Shown: positions 1 to 6,911 of the stretch, one piece after another
How positions within the stretch are numbered: the stretch's first letter is position 1
How the letters are laid out: the number at the start of each line of letters is the position of its first letter
Origin: Limisphaerales bacterium
GTDB lineage: Bacteria; Verrucomicrobiota; Verrucomicrobiia; Limisphaerales; PALSA-1396
Assembly: GCA_003140275.1 (NCBI GenBank)
Contig: PLJQ01000469.1
Location: 3,779 to 24,010, forward strand
Direction of reading: 5' to 3'
DNA: 20,232 bases
Made by a program: the position numbers and the translations under genes
The notes under the pieces: model-generated
The model's input: only the letters and a program-made list of their open reading frames with translations
Told to the model about the DNA's origin: nothing
The model's database searches: none

Positions 1-1020
1 ACCCAGTTGCGTCGCGCCGACAATGCCGTCCGTTTTCGGAATGTTGAACGCCGTGGCGATCGGATCGTGCATCGGCATGGCGAGTGATCGGCGGCCCGGC
101 ACGGGATTGGTCGTGCCGCAGGTCAATCCGCGCAACTGGTCGGCCTGCAGAAATTGGATGTAGGAAATATCGTAAATCTTCCCGTTGTTGTTGGTCGTGA
201 TCGCACCGCCGGGCACTTGAAGGTTGAAGGGCTGTTCACGATCCGCGCGGTCGCGGGCAGTGACATTGCGGCTGACCAGCAGCGCAAGATCATTGCTGCG
301 CAGCCACGATTGCATGACCGGTATATCCACGCCTTCGTCAGCGAAGACCCGCGCCTCAATGGCTGCGACGGAAGCATTGCTGCGCCCGGGAATCGGGCTG
401 CTCACAACTTCGACCGGTTGCAACGCCCAGAGGCCGTTGGTGTGTGTGACGAGCGTATTGCCGCTCCAGTAGCTGACAACGTTCGTGAAAAGAGTCGTCA
501 GGAACGATTCATTGGTCCAGATGCCGGAGCTGGTATTCGTGAGCGTGACGAGGCGATACGAGTAAGCAGATTTTGGGAACGCGGCGCTGCCCTGGTTCGT
601 GTCCACGGCGACCGTGCCGGTCGCGTAGGCCGCCACGAGTGTTCCATTGGCCATCGGCAGCGGGTTGCGATAAAGGCCGAGAGCGGTGGGACCTTTCATG
701 GCAATCGCGGTGATGTTGGTGATGGTCATTTCTTCTCCGTTCGTGCCGGGCGGACCGAACAGCTTGAGGATTTGTCCCGACGCGTGCGTGCCGAAGTCCG
801 GCGAATCAATTCCAAAATAACTTCCGGGATGCAGCGGGTCCTCGCGGATTTGCATGAGGTTGTTCAGGAAATTGTTACCCGGGATGATACGGTTGGCCAG
901 GGTGAATTGCTGGATGAGGTTGTTGTCGTTCGTGAAACTTGATCCGCGGAAGCCGTTCAATAATTCATGCCGCCCGATGTGATTCAGTATTTCCAGCCCC
1001 GTGCCGTCTTCGTTCTGCAT
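1..1020 (-). CDS. C-terminal part of an HzsA-like beta-propeller protein, partial at window edge
   Basis: This open frame has no stop from the ATG at 1020 to the window edge (340 codons) and continues beyond it. It begins with residues reading WMQNEDGTGLEILNHIGRHE, which continue the family pattern of the frame at 984-1946. The two are therefore one gene broken by a single-base frameshift near 1022-1031. The product is rich in Asn, Thr and Gly, as expected for an extracytoplasmic beta-propeller. No CXXCH haem motif occurs in the visible part, although hydrazine synthase alpha itself carries haems further on. Proteins with this arrangement are often labelled HzsA-related, and their role outside anammox bacteria is unknown. 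Whether this fragment is translated on its own is doubtful, because no ribosome binding site is evident before the ATG at 1020. The family assignment is from memory of the motifs. Confidence 0.65.
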   Translation of the reverse strand, partial: MQNEDGTGLEILNHIGRHELLNGFRGSSFTNDNNLIQQFTLANRIIPGNNFLNNLMQIREDPLHPGSYFGIDSPDFGTHASGQILKLFGPPGTNGEEMTITNITAIAMKGPTALGLYRNPLPMANGTLVAAYATGTVAVDTNQGSAAFPKSAYSYRLVTLTNTSSGIWTNESFLTTLFTNVVSYWSGNTLVTHTNGLWALQPVEVVSSPIPGRSNASVAAIEARVFADEGVDIPVMQSWLRSNDLALLVSRNVTARDRADREQPFNLQVPGGAITTNNNGKIYDISYIQFLQADQLRGLTCGTTNPVPGRRSLAMPMHDPIATAFNIPKTDGIVGATQLG

Positions 1021-1946
1021 CCAGGAAAAAACGAATTCATCGCGTTGCCTTGCACCTGGTAGAGCGCGATTAATTCAGTGTCGTAAGTGCGCGGCTCCGG
1101 GAACGATTCGTTGGGCCGATAAGTGATGTCATAATTCGTGGTGGCTTCGTCGAAATAATTGAACGTGCCATTCGTCGCGCGGCCCATGCGGTCATCCGTG
1201 GCGTTGCGGTCCTGCACGAGATGATCCCAGCGCGTGAAGATGACCCGGGCAAAACTGTCAACAAAAGGATTGAAGTCGCCGCTCGGACAATGGTCCAACT
1301 GGAACAAATCACCGGTCGCCGGATCAAGGCTCCATAGCCCGGTATTTGATGGCACGTTGTTGTATTCGTCGAGCTGCGGGTAGAGATGCGCCGAGCCGTC
1401 GCGCGGACGATCACAAGCAAAGATGATCCGCCCGTCTGTGCCGTAACATGGCATGACGTTGTTGTAGTTCGTCGGCTGGCGGGAAATCTGGGAGATGATC
1501 GGCACGGAACCTGACGTGATGAAATTAGTGATTTCGTAAAGTTGCCAGAAGTAATGGTTCGTGTCGCCCGGGCCGGTCGGCGCACCGACGACCATGCTGA
1601 AAACTGCTCTCGTGCCGCTCCAATGCACGAACGGATCGCGCACGGCAATGCCAATACCATCCTGAACCGTGGTCGTGCCGTAACCGGCGGCGCGCGTCAG
1701 ATTCGCAATCGCGCCGTTCGGATAACGAATCCACAAATCCCCGCCGCGCCCGGCGTGCGCCGTGTCCGCAAGCTGATTGCCCAGCGCGGAAACAACGGAA
1801 ACAAACACGTTGGAGACGGTGCCGTCATTGACTTCATTGGGAATCGGCACCTGGGTGACAAAAAGGACGGCATTGGTGATCGCCGCCTCAGACTGACCCG
1901 TAAAAAGACCGGTCAGCAGTACTAAAATCAGGAAAGTGATTCTCAT
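984..1946 (-). CDS. N-terminal part of an exported HzsA-like/PD40 beta-propeller protein, frameshifted
   Basis: Read from the ATG at 1946, the product opens with a clear Sec signal peptide (MRITFLILVLLTGLFTGQSEA), so it is exported. Propeller-type repeats follow, including DPFVHWSGTRAVFSMV (about 104-119), a DGRIIFACDRPRDG block (171-184), HLYPQLDEY (187-195), GLWSLDPATGDLF (203-215) and VIFTRWDHL (235-243). These resemble PD40/TolB-like blades in proteins related to the hydrazine synthase alpha middle domain. The frame stops at 984 only because of a frameshift near 1022-1031, and the sequence of the family resumes in another frame. The frame is open upstream to 2063, and an ATG at 1979 would add a longer basic n-region. 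I prefer 1946 because it directly precedes the hydrophobic core. It is divergent from the gene at 2611. Enzymatic function is unknown, and hydrazine synthesis should not be assumed. Confidence 0.7.
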   Translation of the reverse strand: MRITFLILVLLTGLFTGQSEAAITNAVLFVTQVPIPNEVNDGTVSNVFVSVVSALGNQLADTAHAGRGGDLWIRYPNGAIANLTRAAGYGTTTVQDGIGIAVRDPFVHWSGTRAVFSMVVGAPTGPGDTNHYFWQLYEITNFITSGSVPIISQISRQPTNYNNVMPCYGTDGRIIFACDRPRDGSAHLYPQLDEYNNVPSNTGLWSLDPATGDLFQLDHCPSGDFNPFVDSFARVIFTRWDHLVQDRNATDDRMGRATNGTFNYFDEATTNYDITYRPNESFPEPRTYDTELIALYQVQGNAMNSFFPGCRTKTARGWKY

Positions 1947-2280
1947 ACAATTCGCGCCCTTGCGACTCCTCAGCTTCATGGTCGAAGAAGCGGAGCAAAG
2001 CGGATACCAACGGACAAACTGCTCAAGTTTGCAAACCTTAAACCGAAGGACCGGTAGCAACAACGGGTTACATTCATTCCAAGGTGACTGAAATTGTACG
2101 GGTTAAGTTCTCCATCCTTCAATGTTCGTTGTCTGGACAGATTGGCGGGACAATGCGACCGAAAATCTCGTGCTTATCAATTGTCCCACGAAAGACAACT
2201 CGCCTCATTGACTACTGCGGTTCAGGCTCGGCTTATCAAGTATTGTACTGCGCAAATCATCAAACAACCAAGACACTAAC

Positions 2281-2385
2281 ATAAAGATCAGACTCATTCC
2301 ACTCGCGCTCATCGCTTTCATGACATTCTTCGCGGCGGCAACCTTTGCGACGGGGGCCGCGAACACTGATTGCCCGCAGTGCTGA
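2281..2385 (+). pseudogene. Orphan signal-peptide-like stretch, possible gene relic or leader peptide
   Basis: Read from an ATA codon at 2281, this frame gives KIRLIPLALIAFMTFFAA followed by ATFATGAANTDCPQC and a stop. It has a basic start, a hydrophobic core and an AXA-like cleavage region, so it looks like a Sec signal peptide with a very short mature tail carrying a CXXC pair. There is no ATG, GTG or TTG at the expected start and no Shine-Dalgarno sequence. It may be a gene remnant with a mutated start codon, a tiny secreted peptide, or chance. Confidence is low. Confidence 0.25.
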
Positions 2386-2597
2386 TCTGACCGTTTTACA
2401 GAAACCGTTCGGGTTTGAAATCCTGACTCCGCGCGCACAACGACGCCTGCTGGACTAAACAAAAGCGAACTGTAAACCCGTTCGCCCTTTGCCTTTTGTG
2501 CGCCGGCCTGAGGCTCGTGACTTTCCGCGAGTAGAAGCTTGACGCTGCCTCCCAACGAGCGTATGAGGGTTCCATGGCCCAGAAAACGTCCAACTAC

Positions 2598-2602
2598 GGA
2601 GG
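2598..2602 (+). promoter_or_regulatory. Shine-Dalgarno sequence fixing the start at 2611
   Basis: GGAGG lies eight bases before the ATG at 2611. It selects this codon over the upstream in-frame ATG at 2539, whose first 24 codons would put a non-family extension before the Tat motif. Confidence 0.7.
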
Positions 2603-2610
2603 ACAAACAA

Positions 2611-4173
2611 ATGAACACCTCACACACCCGTCGTGAATTTCTCGCGGATGTCGGCCGCGGCATGTTGGTTGCCAGCGTCGGCTACAGTATGGCGACCGAA
2701 CTCGGACTCGCGCCCGCCTTCGCCGCCGACGCGCCCGATACCCTTGACTTCGGCCCGCTCGAATCGCTGGTATGTCTTATGCAGGAGACGCCCGCGAGCA
2801 ATCTTCTGCCCGCGCTCGCCAAGCAACTCAAGTCCGGCACTGAATTGAGCCGCCTCGTCGCGGCCGGCGCGCTTGCCAACGCCCGCACTTTCGGCGGCGA
2901 GGATTACGTCGGCTTCCACACGGTGATGGCGCTCGCGCCGTCGCTGCACATGGCGCGTGAACTTCCGGACGCGCTTCAGCCGCTGCCGGTCTTCAAAGTC
3001 CTTTACCGAAACACCAATCGCATCCAGGAACGGGGCGGGCGTAAAGAAGAGGTCCTTCACGCCGTCAAACCCGCGACGCTTTCCGAAGTTCTCCCCGGCA
3101 GTGAACTTCTCCGCGAAGCCGTCCATCGCAAGGATGTGAACGAAGCCGAGCGAACCTTCGCCACACTCGCGCAATTCAGTGCCGACGATGCCCTCAATCA
3201 ACTGCTCCACACCGTGCAGGAGCACACCGAAGTCCACCGCGTCGTCCTGCCCTATCGCGCCTGGGATTTGCTCAACCTCATCGGCAAGGAGCACGCCCAC
3301 ACGCTCCTCCGCCAATCCGTCCGCTACTGCGTGAAGGCCGAATCCTGGCCATCCTCCGTGAACCACGACGAGCCGCGTACGCTTCTGCCGAAGATGCTCG
3401 AACATTACAAACTCCTCGGTCGCACACCCGGTACTCGGACTGCGGAAGACAAATGGGTCGATGAACTCAGCCAGACCATTTTTAAATCCACACCCGAACA
3501 GGCCGCCGAAGCCGCTGCCGCCGCGCTCGCCGAAGGTTTTGCGCCCGCCGCCATCGGCGAAGCCATTTCGCTCGCCGCCAATCAACTTATTCTCCGTGAT
3601 ATGGGCCGGACGCCGCGCGAGGAAGTGGCCGGCAAACCGCCCGGCAGCGTCCACGGCGATAGTATCGGCGTGCATGCCAGCGATTCCGCGTGCGCCTGGC
3701 GCAACCTCGCCCGTGTGAGCAACGCCCGGAACACCTTCGCCTGTCTCATCCTCGGCGCATATCAAGTCGCCCTCGACCGCGCCGCGCGCGGCGGGGATTT
3801 CCTGAATTGGGAACCACTCCCGCTTCGACGCCACCTTGACCTGGTCAAAACCACCGAGGCCGACGCGCTGCTTCGCGAAGCCGACGAGGCTATCCGCCAA
3901 AATCTCCAAGCCCACGCTGCGGCCATCGTGAGCCGCTACGGCGAACTCGGCCACGCGCCACGTCCGGTGTTCGATCTGCTGTTGCGTTACGCCGTGAGCG
4001 AAGACGGCGCGCTTCACGCCGAGAAATATTACCGCACCGTGACTGAAGAATTCGCCGCCACACGTCTTGCATTCCGCTGGCGTCACCTCTTGGCGCTTAC
4101 ACGTGTTACCGCCAGCGAATACGGTCGCCCCGCTCCCGGCATGGCGGAGGCGAGAGCGCTTTTGAAGGTTTAG
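2611..4173 (+). CDS. Tat-exported conserved hypothetical protein
   Basis: The 520-residue product starts with a twin-arginine signal (TRREFL at residues 6-11, hydrophobic stretch, cleavage near PAFAA at about 35-39), so a folded and probably cofactor-bearing protein is predicted to be exported. The rest is alanine-rich and mainly helical. It has histidine-containing blocks that look like active-site or metal-site motifs: GFHTVMALAP, HTVQEHTEVHRVVLPYRAWDLL-type sequence, VNHDEPRTLLP, and VHGDSIGVHASDSACAWRN in the second half. I associate similar proteins with PVC genomes, without a known function. The histidine pattern distantly recalls questin oxidase-like proteins, but I cannot support that by alignment. 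A GGAGG ribosome site fixes the start. The next gene is a Tat-exported oxidoreductase 229 bases downstream, so they may act in the same extracytoplasmic step. Confidence 0.8.
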   Translation: MNTSHTRREFLADVGRGMLVASVGYSMATELGLAPAFAADAPDTLDFGPLESLVCLMQETPASNLLPALAKQLKSGTELSRLVAAGALANARTFGGEDYVGFHTVMALAPSLHMARELPDALQPLPVFKVLYRNTNRIQERGGRKEEVLHAVKPATLSEVLPGSELLREAVHRKDVNEAERTFATLAQFSADDALNQLLHTVQEHTEVHRVVLPYRAWDLLNLIGKEHAHTLLRQSVRYCVKAESWPSSVNHDEPRTLLPKMLEHYKLLGRTPGTRTAEDKWVDELSQTIFKSTPEQAAEAAAAALAEGFAPAAIGEAISLAANQLILRDMGRTPREEVAGKPPGSVHGDSIGVHASDSACAWRNLARVSNARNTFACLILGAYQVALDRAARGGDFLNWEPLPLRRHLDLVKTTEADALLREADEAIRQNLQAHAAAIVSRYGELGHAPRPVFDLLLRYAVSEDGALHAEKYYRTVTEEFAATRLAFRWRHLLALTRVTASEYGRPAPGMAEARALLKV

Positions 4174-4402
4174 GCGCTGCCCGGGTGTGACGGTCGAAGG
4201 CCCATGCAAGCCGCAGCACTACCGCTGGCGGCCGAACTGCCGCTCGATGTGGCAAGCCTTTTCCTGCGTGGAAAATGGAGCTTCCTTCAGGTGTTCTATA
4301 AGACTGAAGTTTGATATTGACTTCGTTTCGTCGCAAACAATCATTGCTTTGTTTCCAAACACAAATTCGATGAATTCAAACCAAGCGCGTGGAGCGTGAA
4401 TT

Positions 4403-5686
4403 ATGAGCGCCAGCAATCTTACCCGCCGTGATTTTTTGAAAACATCCGCTGCATCCGCCGGTGTCCTGGCACTTGGCGGTTTGACGCCGCACACGGTTCT
4501 GGGCGCGAATGACCGGATCAGTTTTGCCGTCATCGGCTGCGGCGGTCAGGGCACGGGCCACGTGAACAGCCTCGTGAAACGGAGCGACGCCGACAACATC
4601 AAGGTGCTGGCCGTGTCTGATGTTTATCAGCGCCGGCTCACGCGAGCCAAGGGCATCTGTCAGGGTGACGGCTATCTCGATTACCGAAAACTTTTGGAGC
4701 GAAAGGACATTGACGCGGTGCTCATCGCCACGCCCGATCATTGGCACGCGAAAATTTCCATCGATGCGATGGAGGCAGGAAAGCACGTTTATGTGGAGAA
4801 GCCGATGACGCATACGGTCGCGCAGGCGATTGAATTGCGCGAGGCCGTGAAACGCGCCAAAAAAATCCTGCAAGTCGGCCCGAACGGAACAGCGAATGAC
4901 GGTTACTGGCAGGCGCGGGAAGCGATTCAAGCCGGGCGCATCGGCAAGGTCACCTGGGCGCATGGCAGCTATAATCGCAACGCCCGCGTCTGCCTGTTCA
5001 ACACGCACCAGAAGATTGTTCTCACGGCCGGCCCGGACAAAACCGGCGAGGATTATATCGATTGGGACATGTGGCTCGGTCATAAATGGGGACTCGCGCC
5101 AAAGATTCCGTGGAATGCCGAACACTTCTTCCGCTTTCGCAAGTACTGGCCCTACAACGGCGGCGTCGCCACGGATTTGCTTTATCACAAGCTCGCGCCG
5201 TTGCTTGTGGCGATTGCCGGGCCGAACGGCGAGTATCCGTGTCGCGTCAACGCCAATGGCGGCCTTTACATCGAGAAAGACGGCCGCGATATTCCCGACA
5301 CGTTTCTAATGACAGCGGATTATCCGAGTGAATGGTCGCTCTTTCTCGTCAGCACGCTCACGAACGACGCCGGAATTCCCGACCGCATCTACGGGAAATA
5401 CGGCACGATGGAACTCGGCGGTGAACCGTCCCTCCGTTTCAACGGCGACTTTGGCGAAGAGTTCAAAGCAAAGAACGAAGGCAAGGAAGAGGTTCGTATT
5501 CCCCTCAAACCACGCCGGGATTTGGAAGGCAATTTCATCGATGTGCTGCGCGGCAACGGCGCGCTGCATTGCAACGTGGACCTCGGCGCATCCACGATGG
5601 TGGCGATCAAGCTGGCGGTGGAATCGTATCGGCAAAACAAGACGATGCTTTGGGACGCGAAAAAGGAAAAAGTGGCGGCGGCGTGA
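4403..5686 (+). CDS. Tat-exported Gfo/Idh/MocA family oxidoreductase
   Basis: This 427-residue protein belongs to the glucose-fructose oxidoreductase/inositol dehydrogenase/MocA family, which oxidises or reduces sugar hydroxyls with tightly bound NAD(P). A twin-arginine signal (TRRDFLK, residues 7-13, then a hydrophobic run and cleavage near residue 34) predicts export with cofactor already bound. The Rossmann fold begins at about residue 39 with GCGGQG (45-50), followed by ATPDHWHA (109-116) and the family-typical VEKPM (131-135). The catalytic region is GGVATDLLYHKLAP, with D258 and H262 in the usual D-x3-H arrangement. GGAG eight bases upstream of the ATG supports the start. Next to a DUF1080 protein, it plausibly makes or reduces 3-keto-glycosides outside the cytoplasm. 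The exact substrate is not visible in the sequence. Confidence 0.9.
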   Translation: MSASNLTRRDFLKTSAASAGVLALGGLTPHTVLGANDRISFAVIGCGGQGTGHVNSLVKRSDADNIKVLAVSDVYQRRLTRAKGICQGDGYLDYRKLLERKDIDAVLIATPDHWHAKISIDAMEAGKHVYVEKPMTHTVAQAIELREAVKRAKKILQVGPNGTANDGYWQAREAIQAGRIGKVTWAHGSYNRNARVCLFNTHQKIVLTAGPDKTGEDYIDWDMWLGHKWGLAPKIPWNAEHFFRFRKYWPYNGGVATDLLYHKLAPLLVAIAGPNGEYPCRVNANGGLYIEKDGRDIPDTFLMTADYPSEWSLFLVSTLTNDAGIPDRIYGKYGTMELGGEPSLRFNGDFGEEFKAKNEGKEEVRIPLKPRRDLEGNFIDVLRGNGALHCNVDLGASTMVAIKLAVESYRQNKTMLWDAKKEKVAAA

Positions 5687-5829
5687 ACCGGCGTTTCGGA
5701 GGGAAAGGTTGGCTGTAGTTCGGACTCCCAGATCTTCGACCCGCAACGCGTCCAAGGGAATGCTATCTGAAAAGCCATCATGGCCGACACTCTGTCAATT
5801 GGCGGGTTGTTCGGCGCAAGGGCGCGCCA

Positions 5830-5854
5830 GACCGCAGCCGAGGCGGCCGCGGTC
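5830..5854. terminator. GC-rich hairpin between the oxidoreductase and DUF1080 genes
   Basis: A 10-bp stem with one mismatch (GACCGCAGCC against GGCCGCGGTC) encloses a 5-base loop GAGGC. It lies 144 bases after the oxidoreductase stop. There is no T-run behind it, so an intrinsic terminator is only one reading; it may simply be a structured spacer. Confidence 0.25.
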
Positions 5855-5921
5855 CCCATTCGTTCCCGGTAAGTTTTCCAGCGACAACAGGCGGTCGGTC
5901 TGTTACTAACCGAATATAACA

Positions 5922-6656
5922 ATGAATACGCGCCTACAACTTGTCCGCTTTCTCACAATCACGCTCACAACCGTTGCGATTTTGCGCGCACACCCAAACG
6001 CCATCGCTGCCGAAACTCAGTCCAAGCCTGACAACATTCTCACAGATGAGGAGCTTCGCGCCGGCTGGCTGTTATTGTTCGACGGCAAGACGCACGCCGG
6101 TTGGATGAACAGTGATCGCACACCGCCGCGCACGCCGGTCGAAGAGGGCGCACTAAACCCGCACAAGGCCGGCCATTACATGCTTGTGCATACGCAACAA
6201 TGGGAGAACTTCGTCGTCTCGCTCGATTTCAAAATCAGCAAAGGCTGCAATAGCGGAATTTTTGTTCACACCTATTCCCTCACTGCGCGTCCCGGCAAAG
6301 ACGTCGGCTTTAATGGAATCGAGGTGCAGATCTTGGACACCAGGGACGCCGGCTACTACGACACCGGCGCGATTTATGACCTCGTGAAACCGACGAAGAA
6401 CGCCATGAAACCGGTCGGCGAATGGAACCACGTTGAGATCACTTGCGACAAGAGCCTGATCGACGTGGTATTGAACGGGGAGCACGTCACGCACATGAAC
6501 ATGGACGAGTTTACGCAACCCAACCGGCGTCCCGACGGCAGCGAGCACAAGTTCGACATCGCCTACAAAAACCACCCGCGCAAAGGTTACATCGGCCTGC
6601 AAGACCACGGCAGCCCGTGCTGGTTCAAAAACATCAAGCTGCGACCATTGAAGTGA
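5922..6656 (+). CDS. Secreted DUF1080 protein, 3-keto-disaccharide hydrolase-like
   Basis: The 244-residue product has an N-terminal Sec signal peptide (basic start, hydrophobic core, cleavage near residue 30). A single DUF1080/PF06439 domain, a concanavalin-like beta-sandwich, fills about 47-244. Its typical motifs run in order: LLFDGKTHAGW, NSGIFVH, GIEVQILD, GAIYDL, GEWNHVEI and GYIGLQDHG with a final FKNIKL strand. Members of this family cleave 3-keto-glycosides or bind sugars. Its position downstream of a Tat-exported Gfo/Idh/MocA oxidoreductase fits a two-step oxidise-then-cleave scheme. The start ATG at 5922 has no obvious Shine-Dalgarno sequence. It is separated from its neighbours by 235 and 255 bases, so it may have its own promoter. 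Activity is inferred from the family, not seen directly. Confidence 0.88.
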   Translation: MNTRLQLVRFLTITLTTVAILRAHPNAIAAETQSKPDNILTDEELRAGWLLLFDGKTHAGWMNSDRTPPRTPVEEGALNPHKAGHYMLVHTQQWENFVVSLDFKISKGCNSGIFVHTYSLTARPGKDVGFNGIEVQILDTRDAGYYDTGAIYDLVKPTKNAMKPVGEWNHVEITCDKSLIDVVLNGEHVTHMNMDEFTQPNRRPDGSEHKFDIAYKNHPRKGYIGLQDHGSPCWFKNIKLRPLK

Positions 6657-6911
6657 ATCGTCTCAACTGTTGATGAATAAATCTCATTCGAGGCGAGGGA
6701 GCGGAGGGTCAACAGCCAGCGGGCCATCCTTGCCTCTGGCAACAGCCGATGCAAGGAGGCTCATTTATTTTTCCGCGGAAGAGATCAGGGCCTCCTTATC
6801 TCGGCTGCTACGATGCTTGAGATTGATTCAGCCAGACTTCGTTGGCGAGGCGGCCAGGAAAGGCTGCACCGTGTGATGAGGACATGAAACTCTACGCAAA
6901 AGTTTTGTTGA

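Larger units (their letters stand above)
1947..2610. other. Long intergenic region between divergent genes
   Basis: About 660 bases separate two divergent genes. Reading frames here are short, lack family resemblance and look like chance frames. The only coding-like stretch is a signal-peptide-like run at 2281-2385 without a standard start codon, listed separately. The region must carry promoters for both flanking genes, but I find no convincing -35/-10 pair. A TTGACT near 2208 has no well-spaced -10. No tRNA, terminator hairpin with a T-run, or long repeat was seen. Confidence 0.5.

Noticed and set aside
154..942. 262-codon plus-strand frame at the left edge
   Set aside because: It lies opposite the C-terminal part of the HzsA-like gene, whose minus-strand frame is open across the whole stretch and fits the family.
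2620..4209. Long open frame of 529 codons on the minus strand opposite the Tat hypothetical
   Set aside because: It mirrors the GC-rich codon pattern of the plus-strand gene, shows no family motifs, and the plus frame has a Tat signal and a GGAGG site.
4317..4345. Possible promoter TTGACT with a -10 near 4340
   Set aside because: The expected -10 position reads ATCATT or AATCAT, too far from consensus to claim.
6753..6797. 8-bp inverted repeat AAGGAGGC/GCCTCCTT between DUF1080 and the RuBisCO-like gene
   Set aside because: The 29-base loop and short arms are near chance level; no T-run follows.
6670..6876. Small plus-strand frame of 68 codons before the RuBisCO-like gene
   Set aside because: Low-complexity residues, no ribosome site and no resemblance to any family.
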